Part shown: positions 24,114-33,148 of the stretch, one piece after another | How the letters are laid out: each line of letters opens with the position of its first letter | Numbering within the stretch: the first letter of the stretch is position 1 | NCBI RefSeq assembly: GCF_900114615.1 | Contig: NZ_FOTS01000008.1 | Location: forward strand, 1-64,000 | DNA: 64,000 nucleotides | Source: Pelosinus propionicus DSM 13327 | GTDB taxonomy: Bacteria; Bacillota; Negativicutes; DSM-13327 | Direction of reading: 5' to 3' | Translations under genes and position numbers: made by a program | The notes under the pieces: model-generated | The model's database searches: none | Told to the model about the DNA's origin: nothing | The model's input: the letters and a program-made list of their open reading frames with translations, nothing else

Positions 24114-25289
24114 TTAAAATTCTACTTGTATGCATTTTTCTTTATTCGGTGATTCCTGGGTGACAATTAAATTTTCTTGCTCAGCATTAATTTGCGAGTA
24201 CGTAGCAGACCATGTCCATTTGCTGTTAGCAGAAAAATTCCAGAGGATTGATACGGCAATACCTGTTAGCTGGCCTGCATAGATGTTCCACCCTAAAAAG
24301 AGAAACGCTTGAGTAAATAAAGTGGTAATGGCAATACCTAGACTACAGATTACTATAAATTGAGGAAACTGCATCATTTGCTTCCATAAACGTTGTTGTT
24401 TACATTCTTTCCAAGTTACTTTGTGATTCCACATAAAGTTATGAAACATAGCAATGGAAGAGGAATAAACAGAAGCTATTAATTCTTCCATTCCCAGAAA
24501 ATGCAGAAAAAAATGTAAACACGATAAGTTGACTAAGACGCCCAAGGTTCCAATCATACAAAAATAATAAAATTTACGATGTTCAGGGTGATACATCATA
24601 AGTTGTCCAATGTGTTTTAGATAATTGAATTGCTCTTTCAAGTTCATTTTTGATGTTCCTGCTGCCCGTGCCAAAAAAGAATAAGGAATTTCATGTACGG
24701 TTTGGTATCTCCCTTTTACTAGAACTTCAATAAGTATCTTCCAGCCGATAGGATTTAACTGCACTTGATCAATAACACTTCGTTTCAAACCAAAGTAACC
24801 GCTGGTAGAATCGGAGATGCAGCGCAGCTTTTTAATAAAAACATAACCAATTCCCCTGGCAATCCCTGAGATTAATTTGCGTACGATATTTAAGCCTCCA
24901 TCTGAACCGCCAGCAACAAAGCGGCTGGGGATGACAACATCATAATGTGCCAGTCGTTTGATCATCAAAGGGAGTAGTTCAGGAGGATGCTGAAGATCAG
25001 CGTCCATAACGATAATCTGATTGCCTTGAGAGTGCAAGAAGCCTTTAACAACTGCAGATGCTAGGCCTTTTTCATTGCGGCGGTGAATATATGTTACTTC
25101 TTTATATTGCTGACAAAGTTCTTCTAAAAGGACAGGTGTGTCGTCAAGGCTATCATCAACGAAAATGATTTCGAAGGAAGAATTACTTCCTTGCAATAAA
25201 TTCATTATTTTCTCAGCAATGATTCTAACATTATTTTTTTCATTGAAAGTAGGAATTATGATACTAAGATCCATCAGAATGATTGTCAT
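24114..25289 (-). CDS. GT2 glycosyltransferase fused to a GtrA-like domain (dolichol-phosphate-mannose-synthase-like)
   Basis: This protein has up to 391 residues. The N-terminal GT2 domain (about 1-235) has SIIIPTFNEKNNV, FVDDSLDDTP and IVMDADLQHPPELLP. A C-terminal four-helix GtrA-like domain (about 245-360) includes YYFCMIGTLGVLVNLSCLHFFL and WNFSANSKWTW. Such fusions make and possibly flip polyprenyl-phosphate sugars. The start is uncertain: GGAAGG abuts the ATG at 25289 and lies 15 bases before the ATG at 25274. The membrane glycosyltransferase at 24093 follows closely. Confidence 0.88.
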   Translation of the reverse strand: MTIILMDLSIIIPTFNEKNNVRIIAEKIMNLLQGSNSSFEIIFVDDSLDDTPVLLEELCQQYKEVTYIHRRNEKGLASAVVKGFLHSQGNQIIVMDADLQHPPELLPLMIKRLAHYDVVIPSRFVAGGSDGGLNIVRKLISGIARGIGYVFIKKLRCISDSTSGYFGLKRSVIDQVQLNPIGWKILIEVLVKGRYQTVHEIPYSFLARAAGTSKMNLKEQFNYLKHIGQLMMYHPEHRKFYYFCMIGTLGVLVNLSCLHFFLHFLGMEELIASVYSSSIAMFHNFMWNHKVTWKECKQQRLWKQMMQFPQFIVICSLGIAITTLFTQAFLFLGWNIYAGQLTGIAVSILWNFSANSKWTWSATYSQINAEQENLIVTQESPNKEKCIQVEF

Positions 25290-25424
25290 CCTTCCATATC
25301 GCTACCGATTCTTTTCGGTTGTAGTTTTTGCGATACGGATATTGTTATTCTAGGAAAAAAATGGTGATTAGAGAAGCTGTAGCTTAGCGAATCACTACTC
25401 GAATAGAAAAAACATATAAAACAA

Positions 25425-25458
25425 AAGAAACAGTACCTTGTGTTGGTACTGTTTTTCG
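25425..25458 (-). terminator. Terminator after the AraC-type gene
   Basis: AAACAGTACC (25428-25437) pairs with GGTACTGTTT (25445-25454). Read on the minus strand it is followed by CTTTTGTTTT. Confidence 0.75.
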
Positions 25459-25538
25459 TAAAGGGGTTCATGTAACTCCTTTTTATTTATTCTGTAGAGT
25501 CATAATTAACAAATATAAATTTTTAATGATGGATCGAG

Positions 25539-26405
25539 TTATTGCTTTATCCGATATTGAGAGGGGGTAACTCCTACGTTCTTCTTAAAGAGCTGACAGA
25601 AGTAGGAGACATTGTTAAAACCAATTTTATTACTGATTTCTTGCAGAGGCAAAGATGTTGTCCGCAATAATAGTGAAGCTTCTCTTAGGCGGCGATAAGT
25701 AAGATATTCGGTGATACTGCTACCTGTAGCTTTACGAAATAAGTGGGATATATGATAACGTGAAAGATGAAGCTCCTTTACTAAAGATTCTAATGTAAAT
25801 TCTTCATGATAATTTGCATCAATCCATCTCATAACATATTCAGCATAGTGGATGTGACGAAGCTGCGTTTTTCTCTCCATTTGATTTTGAACATTCCATT
25901 GATCTTTTACTGTAGTGATAAAAAGTAGAAAAAATAAAGCAAAGTCTTCTGTAAGTTCCAATTGCTTTTGACGAGATCCATAGAGTGTAAATAGAGTTTC
26001 AAATTGGTAGGAATTAGTAGATTGAATGACTTGGCAACTTAAATTACTATGCCATAGATGCTGAAAGAAACGATGCAAATCAGTAAATTTTTGTAAATAG
26101 CAATCGATAATTGATGGCTCTAGCAGCAGCTTTGATCGAATGTAAAACGTTTTTTCTGGTATATATGCCTTTACCCTATGCAGCTGAAAGGGCTGAAAAT
26201 ACATGAGCGATCCTGGTTTAAATGGATAGATATTCTGATCGACAATTGCTGAACCTTCTCCTTGCAGAACATAAATAAACTCCATGCCTGGGTGGGAGTG
26301 GAATTTGTCCCAAGTATTTTTGGATGAAGTAGTATGCTGGTGGATAAATTGGTGCGGATTTGCATTGAGCCCAAAATCGAAATCAAAACCACTCATTGCC
26401 TGCAA
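25539..26405 (-). CDS. AraC-family transcriptional regulator with cupin sensor
   Basis: This 288-residue regulator has an N-terminal cupin-like domain (WDKFHSHPGMEFIYVLQGEG, IYPFKPGSLMYF) and a C-terminal double HTH (about 185-285), including FTLESLVKELHLSRYHISHLF and the signature IGFNNVSYFCQLFKKNVGVTPSQYR. I choose the TTG at 26405, 8 bases after TAGGAG on the minus strand; the ATG at 26396 is possible and the longer start at 26453 is unlikely. It is divergent from a KdgF-like cupin and near a TRAP transporter, so it probably senses a sugar acid. Confidence 0.85.
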   Translation of the reverse strand: MQAMSGFDFDFGLNANPHQFIHQHTTSSKNTWDKFHSHPGMEFIYVLQGEGSAIVDQNIYPFKPGSLMYFQPFQLHRVKAYIPEKTFYIRSKLLLEPSIIDCYLQKFTDLHRFFQHLWHSNLSCQVIQSTNSYQFETLFTLYGSRQKQLELTEDFALFFLLFITTVKDQWNVQNQMERKTQLRHIHYAEYVMRWIDANYHEEFTLESLVKELHLSRYHISHLFRKATGSSITEYLTYRRLREASLLLRTTSLPLQEISNKIGFNNVSYFCQLFKKNVGVTPSQYRIKQ

Positions 26406-26560
26406 GGTTACCACTCCTAGATTAAGAATAACAATACAACAACATTTTACCACAATATTCAGTCAATACAATGAAAAAAATTTCATATATACTTTAAAGG
26501 GAAAGACGCATTATGGCAATTCAACATGGACATTGTTATCTGTGCTAAAGGAGGATTTTA

Positions 26561-26911
26561 ATGATTATTACAAATCAAGAGCTGCAAGGAAAAGATATTG
26601 GTGATAAAACGTCACGCAAAGTACTAGTTGCAGAGGACAAACTTATGCTAGTAGAATTTCAGTTTGCAAAAGGAAGCATTGGGGTCCCTCACAGCCATTC
26701 GGAACATGAGCAAATAGGCTATGTCGTTAAGGGAAGTTTTGAAATTACGGTTGGCAGCGAAACTAAAATTGCTAAGCAGGGGGATAGCTATTATGCTGCT
26801 AAGAATGTCTTGCATGGAGTTGTTTCTTTGGAGGATGACTCTGTATTGATCGATGTATTCACACCAATACGGAAAGATTTCTTCACACCGGATGAAATAA
26901 GGACTGTTTAA
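26561..26911 (+). CDS. Small cupin protein, KdgF-like
   Basis: This single-domain cupin has 116 residues. The metal site is HSHSEHEQIGYVVKGSFE with a later His in GDSYYAAKNVLHGV. KdgF enzymes open unsaturated uronates from pectin or alginate breakdown, and length and motif fit. The AAAGGAGG ribosome site is strong. It is divergent from an AraC regulator and upstream of a TRAP transporter, whose family often imports uronates. Generic small cupins look similar, so the enzyme call is moderate. Confidence 0.7.
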   Translation: MIITNQELQGKDIGDKTSRKVLVAEDKLMLVEFQFAKGSIGVPHSHSEHEQIGYVVKGSFEITVGSETKIAKQGDSYYAAKNVLHGVVSLEDDSVLIDVFTPIRKDFFTPDEIRTV

Positions 26912-27361
26912 ATTCTCATTGTTTGCAGTAAGTAGAGGGGAAGAGATCATTATAAGTAAAGCATCAATGGAAATTCTACATGGAGAACTTGGACAGAAGA
27001 TGCTCAAGGCAATAGAAAAAAGTAATTTTTGGTCTTATACCCATTTTTCTACATTATAGCTTTATGACATTGGTCTGCCGTCCACGCTGTCATTCTTAAA
27101 AAATAAAAAATTCAGAATAAAAAAATTTAGAAGGAATTTTCAAATAAATAGCAAATTAAGTTAATTAAGTTAATTAAGTTAATTAAGTTGCTGCGGTTGG
27201 AGGGAAGTGATGGGATGAGATGAGCAAAACTCGGGTCATCGGAAAATTTCACGGCCGACGGCGTCCCCTGCAATTGGAATTCAATTGCAGAACAAGGTAT
27301 GTGATTGGCTTGGAGGTAACGTGGCATGAACAAGTTTGGGTATTGCCAATCTAAAAAATGA
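26912..27361 (+). other. Gene-poor stretch with possible decayed coding sequence
   Basis: About 450 bases without an intact gene. A short frame near 26950-27055, reading KASMEILHGELGQKMLKAIE and then stopping, has coding-like sequence but no ribosome-site/start pair that I trust. The tandem repeat at 27154-27190 lies inside. The following segment holds the ROK remnant. Confidence 0.45.
27154..27190 (+). repeat. Short tandem repeat, 9-bp unit TTAATTAAG, about four copies
   Basis: AATTAAG is followed by three exact TTAATTAAG units and a partial one. It lies in a region that seems to be gene debris. Confidence 0.85.
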
Positions 27362-27613
27362 CCCAACGGGCATGCAAGTAAAAGCTATACTGGACAAATT
27401 GGGCATATGGTGATGCAGGAAGGGGGAACTTTGTGCAACTGCGGCAATCGTGGCTGTCTTGAATCTATTTGCGATATACCAGCGCTTCTGCGCAAGTCGA
27501 AATCAGAAATGCCCCTTATCGGCAGTGATGATCCGCTGACAGTTTGTTTTCGTGAAGAAGGCACTATAGTGAAGATAGTAAGAATTGGTATTAAATTATA
27601 TATGAGGGGTTGA
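27362..27613 (+). pseudogene. Remnant of a ROK-family sugar kinase/regulator
   Basis: The frame is open from 27362 (a stop lies just before) to the stop at 27613. It contains YTGQIGHMVMQEGG and the ROK zinc motif CNCGNRGCLESI. The N-terminal ATPase half and the usual remaining C-terminal part of about 150 residues are missing, and the sequence after the motif loses similarity. A full ROK protein has 300-400 residues. It was probably a kinase or repressor of the neighbouring sugar-acid genes, later deleted. Confidence 0.75.
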
Positions 27614-27617
27614 TATT

Positions 27618-28154
27618 TTGGCAGATTCAAAAGAACCCGCACAAATTCAAAATAACGAAGTAAAGTGGATATCAAGTTTACTGCTATCTATTGATAAGGC
27701 CTTTGAAGAATTATCAAAGATACTGTTGCTAATAATGATCGTGATTGTATGTTTTCAAGTGTTTGCGAGAAAATTGTTCAGCTATACACCGACTTGGTCT
27801 TTAGATGCCACAATATTTTTACTTATATGGTTTTCATTTTTGGGCATTGCGATGGGCTTTCGTGAAAGAATACACCTTGCTTTTAACTCTATCCACTTTA
27901 GCGAAAAAGCAGATTTTTATATTGAAAGGGTCATTTCGATTATTGAAGTTGTCTTTGCACTAATATTGATCGTTTATGGCACAAAGCTTATGCTAAACGA
28001 CTTTGGTCAAGTTATTCCTACCATGGGTAATTTGCCTATAGCCTACAGAACTCTTGCAGTACCCGTATCAGGTGTCCTTATTCTGTTCTATGGCATATTA
28101 CAGTTTTTTGGCATTGATTTGAAAAGACATAAAGGATTGGGAGGTGGCCATTGA
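27618..28154 (+). CDS. dctQ: TRAP transporter small membrane subunit (DctQ type)
   Basis: This 178-residue subunit has four hydrophobic helices and the family pattern VFARKLFSYTPTWSLDATIFLLIWFSFLG, together with GFRERIHLAF. It starts at a TTG (27618) preceded by GAGGGG. It forms the membrane part with the large subunit, overlapping it by one base (TGATG). TRAP systems use a sodium or proton gradient and a periplasmic binding protein to import organic or sugar acids. Confidence 0.9.
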   Translation: MADSKEPAQIQNNEVKWISSLLLSIDKAFEELSKILLLIMIVIVCFQVFARKLFSYTPTWSLDATIFLLIWFSFLGIAMGFRERIHLAFNSIHFSEKADFYIERVISIIEVVFALILIVYGTKLMLNDFGQVIPTMGNLPIAYRTLAVPVSGVLILFYGILQFFGIDLKRHKGLGGGH

Positions 28155-29452
28155 TGGATCATACTACTCTTGAAATTATTGTTCTTACAGTAACATTTAT
28201 TGGCCTAATGTTGATACGAGTGCCGATTTCGTTGTGTATTGTCGCCTCTACAATATCTGTTTTTTTAATGGAGGATTTTGGCCTTGAGTTAGTTTCTCAC
28301 AAAATGATCGATGGTCTTAATACTTATGCGTTACTTACCATTCCGTTCTTTATTTTGGCTGGTCAAATTATGGGGGAAGGCGGGCTAGCAAAACGATTAA
28401 TACGGTTCGCATTATTAGGTTTTGGCCGCTTTAAGGGTGGTCTTGCTATGGTAAACTGTCTTGCTTGCCTATTGTTTGGCAACATTTCCGGCTCAGCTAG
28501 TGCTGATATGGCTTCTGTGGGTACTGTTATGATTCCGCAGATGGTAAAAAAAGGTTATAGCAAGGAGTTTGCTACAAGCCTTACTATTTCTGCTTCTATA
28601 CAAGGTGTTGTTGTTCCACCAAGTCATAATTTGATTTTGTATGCTCTTGCTTATGGCGCAGCTGCTCCGTCTATCAATGCTCTTTTCCTAGCGGGTGTTT
28701 TTCCTGGTATCGTTATATGTGCAATCTTAATGTTTGCTGGTCGCTTTCTAGCTATTAGAAATGGCTACACAATGACTGAAATTATACCGCAAGAAGAACG
28801 CGGGAAAGTTATTTTTGATGGAATATTTTCAATTATGCCATGCGTTATAATCCTAGGGGGTATTTTTACTGGGTGGTTTACAGCCACTGAAGCGGGGGCC
28901 ATTGCTTGCTTGTACGCTTTCATTGTTACCTTCTTCTTTTATCGAGATATTCCCATTGCAGAGTTTTGGCCAATTATATTAAAAACATTAAGAATCTGCT
29001 CTCTTGTGTTTTTCCTAATGGCAGCTTCTGCAGCCTTTAGCTATGTTTTAACAATCTTGCGTATACCAGATATGGTTACTGCACTTCTATTAGGAATATC
29101 CAGTAACCCGCTCATGGTATTGTTTATCATAGCTTGCTTGTTGATTTTGCTAAGCGCACCGATGGATATGGCACCATTGATTATGATTATGACACCAATC
29201 TTAAAGCCAGTTATACTTAGCATGCATATAGATCCTCTCCATTTCGGAATTATTATGATGCTCAGTCTGGGAATTGGCTTGACGATTCCACCTCATGGTG
29301 CTGTTTTATTTATAGGGTGTGCCTTGACAGATACACCTATAGGGAGAGCGGTTAGGCACATGACTCCATTCTATGCTATCCTGTTTATTTGTTTGATGAT
29401 AATTATTTACATTCCTCAATTATCTCTATATTTACCACAGTTCATGCGTTAA
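28154..29452 (+). CDS. dctM: TRAP transporter large permease subunit (DctM type)
   Basis: This 432-residue protein has about 12 membrane helices. Typical DctM motifs are present: TIPFFILAGQIMGEGGLAKRL, LFGNISGSASADMASVGTVMIP and VVPPSHNLILYA. The ATG at 28154 overlaps the DctQ stop, with GGGAGGTGG upstream; the TTG three bases earlier is not needed. It forms the transport channel and is followed by the binding-protein gene. Confidence 0.94.
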   Translation: MDHTTLEIIVLTVTFIGLMLIRVPISLCIVASTISVFLMEDFGLELVSHKMIDGLNTYALLTIPFFILAGQIMGEGGLAKRLIRFALLGFGRFKGGLAMVNCLACLLFGNISGSASADMASVGTVMIPQMVKKGYSKEFATSLTISASIQGVVVPPSHNLILYALAYGAAAPSINALFLAGVFPGIVICAILMFAGRFLAIRNGYTMTEIIPQEERGKVIFDGIFSIMPCVIILGGIFTGWFTATEAGAIACLYAFIVTFFFYRDIPIAEFWPIILKTLRICSLVFFLMAASAAFSYVLTILRIPDMVTALLLGISSNPLMVLFIIACLLILLSAPMDMAPLIMIMTPILKPVILSMHIDPLHFGIIMMLSLGIGLTIPPHGAVLFIGCALTDTPIGRAVRHMTPFYAILFICLMIIIYIPQLSLYLPQFMR

Positions 29453-29499
29453 ATATATTTTGTATTAAAAAATAATAAATTAAAAAAGGAGCTAAAAAA

Positions 29500-30510
29500 A
29501 TGAAAAGAAGTTTGTCAGTTCTAATCTTATCGCTGTTATGTGCTGTTTTGCTGACAGCTTGTAGCGCAGGTGCTTCAAAAAATGCGGAAAAAGCGAGTGA
29601 AGGAGCAAAAGTGACTATAAGGTTGGCTGAAGCTCACCCAGCGGACTATCCTACAACTGAAGGCGACAAGAAATTTGCAGAACTTGTTAAACAAGCCACA
29701 AACGGAAGAATTAATGTTGAAGTTTATCCTGGCGGAACATTAGGTGACGAAAACTCAGTTGTAAGTCAGGTGCAATCAGGTGGTACAGTTGATATGACAA
29801 GAGTTAGCAGTGCTGCACTTACCTCCTTCAACCCACAAATGGGATTGTTTGCTCTTCCATATTTATTTAAAGATTCAAGTCAAGAATGGACATTTTTGAA
29901 TAGTGATAAAGGGCAGAAACTGCTAAAAGATCTTCAAACATCTAATATGATGGGATTGGCTTACTACGAGTCTGGCGCTAGAAGCTTCTATTCCAGCAAA
30001 CCTCTTACGAAGCTTTCCGACTTGAAAGGTCAAAAAATACGCGTACAACAAAGTGCAATTACCCTTGAGATGGTTACTGCTCTGGGTGCAAATCCTATTG
30101 TAATGCCATATGGTGATGTATTTGGAGCATTACAAACTGGTACAATCGATGCTGCCGAAAATAATGCGCCTTCATTTGACTCTGCAAACCACTATACAGT
30201 TGCAAAGAATTATATTTTAGATGGACATCAACGTGTTCCTGAAATACTTTTGATAAGCTTAGCTATGTGGAATAAATTGTCACCGGCTGATCAAAAGATT
30301 ATTCAAGATGCTGCTACTGCTTCTGTTGCCACAGAAAAGGAAGCCTGGGCTAAATATGAGGAAAAATCTAACGCAAAGATTAAAGCTGCTGGCGTTACAA
30401 TTACTACTGTTGACAACATAGCTGAGTGGCAAGAAGCCGTTAAACCGATAATTGAGAAGAATGGTGCGCAATTTAAAGATCTTATTGACTACATACACAC
30501 TTTAAAGTAA
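29500..30510 (+). CDS. dctP: TRAP transporter substrate-binding lipoprotein (DctP type)
   Basis: This 336-residue periplasmic binding protein has a lipoprotein signal (LLTAC, Cys at about 21). The family Arg sits in LKGQKIRVQQS, and the C-terminal lobe carries MPYGDVFGALQTGTIDAAENN. This class binds carboxylate sugars through the Arg; the ENN segment is common in uronate/gluconate-type members. With the KdgF-like cupin nearby, a uronate or related sugar acid is a fair guess. A ribosome site AAGGAG precedes the ATG. Confidence 0.93.
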   Translation: MKRSLSVLILSLLCAVLLTACSAGASKNAEKASEGAKVTIRLAEAHPADYPTTEGDKKFAELVKQATNGRINVEVYPGGTLGDENSVVSQVQSGGTVDMTRVSSAALTSFNPQMGLFALPYLFKDSSQEWTFLNSDKGQKLLKDLQTSNMMGLAYYESGARSFYSSKPLTKLSDLKGQKIRVQQSAITLEMVTALGANPIVMPYGDVFGALQTGTIDAAENNAPSFDSANHYTVAKNYILDGHQRVPEILLISLAMWNKLSPADQKIIQDAATASVATEKEAWAKYEEKSNAKIKAAGVTITTVDNIAEWQEAVKPIIEKNGAQFKDLIDYIHTLK

Positions 30511-30535
30511 TAAAAAATAGAATATGTAAATATTC

Positions 30536-30590
30536 AAAGAGGCTATTCAGAACTCGGTTGAGTTTTGTAATAGCCCTTTTGCTTTATATT
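30536..30590 (+). terminator. Terminator of the TRAP operon
   Basis: GGCTATT (30541-30547) pairs with AATAGCC (30569-30575), with an inner CAGAACTC/GAGTTTTG stem, then CTTTTGCTTTA. Confidence 0.85.
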
Positions 30591-30728
30591 TAAATTCTTT
30601 TATAAGGCTTTAAATATAAAGCAAAACGAACGTCAGACCGTGTGAAAAAGGGGGGAATCTACTTTTTCTACTATAGTTGTTACGTTTTGAGTTACAGGAT
30701 CGGAATAGATGTTTTTTGCCATTGCGAG

Positions 30729-30767
30729 CAGAGTGAAGCAATCTCTAAAAGGGATTGCTTCACTCTG
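30729..30767. repeat. 15-bp perfect palindromic repeat (CAGAGTGAAGCAATC type)
   Basis: CAGAGTGAAGCAATC (30729-30743) pairs exactly with GATTGCTTCACTCTG (30753-30767). Its context ATTGCGAGCAGAGTGAAGCAATC resembles a palindromic repeat family that I recall as scattered between genes in many bacteria. Confidence 0.75.
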
Positions 30768-30796
30768 ACAGAACAGTAAAACATATAAAACGAATT

Positions 30797-30882
30797 GAAC
30801 CACAAAGACGCAAAGGAACTTATTTATATCTTTCGTGTACTCCTTTGTGTACCGCAGCAGTGGCATTGTGCCTTTGTGATTC
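30797..30882. repeat. Long imperfect palindromic repeat, copy 1 (ACCACAAAG type)
   Basis: GAACCACAAAGACGCAAAGG at the left pairs in part with CCTTTGTGATTC at the right. Related elements recur at 52537 and 59710. The gap between the TRAP operon and the kinase gene (30511-30917) holds only a terminator and these two palindromes. Confidence 0.65.
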
Positions 30883-30917
30883 AATCATTTGTTCCTTTAT
30901 TAAACCCATATCCTAAA

Positions 30918-32210
30918 TCAGGATATGGGTAATTTTACGCAGAATTTTGTTCCTAATAGAGGCTGACTGGAAACTTTAATAGTGCCTCCATGACTCTCCA
31001 CAATTAGCTTGGCGATGGAAAGTCCTAACCCTGTACCGCCTTTAAAACGAGATTTATCTACTTGGTAAAATCGATCAAATATTTTTTCTAAATGTATATT
31101 TTCGATTCCTTCTCCCGTATCAGTAAAAATAAATGTAATTTCTTTTTTAGATTGAGATAGTATTATGAAGAACTTTCCGCCAGAAGGAGTATGACGAATC
31201 GAATTGTCAAAGAAAATACTGATGAGTTGCTTCATAGATCCTTCATCGCCATAAAATTGGATTTCAGGAGCAATGGAAAGCTCAAGAGCAATTTCTTTGG
31301 CAGCGGCTAAAGGGGCAAGTGCTTCTATTGAACGAAGAATACCTTGACTTAGGGAAAAAACCTTTTTTTCCAGTAAGGGTTGTCTTGAATCTGCACGTGC
31401 CAAAAAGAGTAAAGAGGTTATTAATTTAGCCATAGCATCTGTTTCTTCTTTGATATTATGCAGCCACTTACTTTGATTGGCAATCGTCCCTTCCGGATTG
31501 TCAAGGACGATTTCTAAATTGGTTTGCATGACAGTTAGTGGAGTACGTAATTCATGAGAGACGTCTGCAATGAAATTCTTTTGCTGTTCCCAAGCGCTGG
31601 AAATAGGAATCATAGCACGATGTGCCATATAAAGGCTTGCGACTAAAGATAAGAGCAAACAAAGAATACCAACGATAATTAAGGCCTTGATGAGACTGTG
31701 AAGAAGATTTTTTTCATGATCAAAATTCTGAAAAAGGATAACCATTCCTGACTGGTCTCGCAGGGGAGCTTTTACATAATAATAATAGCTTTCCTGCAAA
31801 GAAATTGTACCAGTTGTTTCGTTTTGTCCCAGGCTTTCTTGCACAAGAATGGATAAAGAAGCGAAATCCAGAGGCTGGGTAGAGGAAGTAAAAAAAATTT
31901 TGTTGTCAGCATCTGTTTTAACAAAGAAAACAAGGGGATGTTCTGGTGGCGGCTGGCCTGGTGGCTGCCTTGGTGGTTGAAAAGATTCATCATGAGGAGG
32001 ATGTCTGTCTTGATCTCGAGGACCGTGATCTGGCAGGTCGTTAATTAGGCCTGATTGAATGTCGGATATTAATTTGATTCCCATTCCAAAGGCACGATTT
32101 CTCATTTGGTTTTCAGCAAAAAAATAAGTTCCCACTGTTAAAATTAAAAAAAGTACAGCAATGATAATTAAGTGAATAATAGCAAGCTGTAAACGTAGTT
32201 TGTGAAACAT
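30918..32210 (-). CDS. Sensor histidine kinase with His/Pro-rich periplasmic loop
   Basis: This is a 430-residue kinase. The ATG at 32210 is 7 bases after GAGGAG and follows the regulator stop; the start at 32243 is disfavoured. It has TM1 (about 9-30), a periplasmic domain of about 130 residues containing DHGPRDQDRHPPHDE and a Pro-rich stretch, and TM2 (about 160-185). HisKA follows with phospho-acceptor His in DVSHELRTPL, then HATPase with DNSIRHTP, DTGEGI and GGTGLGLSIAK. It pairs with the OmpR-type regulator just upstream. The His/Asp/Pro loop suggests metal sensing, which is inference. Confidence 0.92.
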   Translation of the reverse strand: MFHKLRLQLAIIHLIIIAVLFLILTVGTYFFAENQMRNRAFGMGIKLISDIQSGLINDLPDHGPRDQDRHPPHDESFQPPRQPPGQPPPEHPLVFFVKTDADNKIFFTSSTQPLDFASLSILVQESLGQNETTGTISLQESYYYYVKAPLRDQSGMVILFQNFDHEKNLLHSLIKALIIVGILCLLLSLVASLYMAHRAMIPISSAWEQQKNFIADVSHELRTPLTVMQTNLEIVLDNPEGTIANQSKWLHNIKEETDAMAKLITSLLFLARADSRQPLLEKKVFSLSQGILRSIEALAPLAAAKEIALELSIAPEIQFYGDEGSMKQLISIFFDNSIRHTPSGGKFFIILSQSKKEITFIFTDTGEGIENIHLEKIFDRFYQVDKSRFKGGTGLGLSIAKLIVESHGGTIKVSSQPLLGTKFCVKLPIS

Positions 32211-32211
32211 A

Positions 32212-32874
32212 CTAGTTCTCCTCGAATAAATAACCAACACCACGCACTGTTTTAATGGCAGATGTACTTAGTTTTTTTCTCAAATAATGAATATATAGAT
32301 CTACATTTGCGATATCAGTTCCTGAATAATAGCCCCAAATCTTTTCGAAAATACGTTCTTTTGTAATGACCTGCCCTTGGTTGTACATAAGCAGCTCCAG
32401 CAGAAGAGACTCTTTAACGCTAAGCTGAATAATTTCCTGACCTTTGGTGACTTCGCCGCGCAGAGGATCAAAATTCATTCCTGAGGCTGTGATGGTCTGA
32501 TTGATAAGCTCTTTTGTCTTTCTTCGGGCTAAAGCTCTTAATCTTGCCAATAATTCTTCAGATGAAAAAGGCTTAACCAAATAATCATCGGCACCTGCAT
32601 CCAGACCCTCTATTCGGTCTTTAAGAGCATCTCTGGCAGTTAAGAATAAGACTGGAGTGTCAAAGCCCCGGTGACGAAATTCTTGTAAAAGGGAGATGCC
32701 ATCTAGCTTGGGGAGCATTCGATCTAAGATTATGACATCATAAATGCCCGTTAACGCCATTTCTACACCACTTTCTCCGTCCATCGCGATATCCGTTGCA
32801 TAGCCATTTTTCTTTAATAAATAAGAGAGGGCTTCAACAAGCCGCTGTTCATCTTCAACCAGCAATAGTTTCAT
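32212..32874 (-). CDS. OmpR/PhoB-family response regulator
   Basis: This 220-residue regulator has a receiver domain with the acidic pocket (VEDEQ), phospho-acceptor Asp51 (IILDRMLP) and Lys (VKPF), and a winged-helix output domain (about 125-218) ending AIKTVRGVGYLFEEN. It is the partner of the adjacent kinase. AAGGAG precedes the ATG. Targets are unknown. Confidence 0.94.
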   Translation of the reverse strand: MKLLLVEDEQRLVEALSYLLKKNGYATDIAMDGESGVEMALTGIYDVIILDRMLPKLDGISLLQEFRHRGFDTPVLFLTARDALKDRIEGLDAGADDYLVKPFSSEELLARLRALARRKTKELINQTITASGMNFDPLRGEVTKGQEIIQLSVKESLLLELLMYNQGQVITKERIFEKIWGYYSGTDIANVDLYIHYLRKKLSTSAIKTVRGVGYLFEEN

Positions 32875-33148
32875 AAAAACTCCTTATTTTTACAAATAAA
32901 AAAATATCGAAAAAAAACTAGATATGTATTATTTTAGCGGATAATTCTTTGAAATGCATTTACTTTTTTAAACTGGGACTAAAGGCTGATTTTTAAATAA
33001 TTGGGGTAAAATACTAGAGAACAAGGAGTTTGATAGCAATATAAAGAATTATTACAATATTGGAAGAGTATTCGAAAGTAAAAGATACAGAATAGGTTAG
33101 ATTGAGGTTGAGTTTGGTACCTGTATAAAGGATGGAGGAATGGCATAT

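Noticed and set aside
27154-27190. CRISPR-like repeat array
   Set aside because: It is a contiguous 9-bp tandem repeat without spacers.
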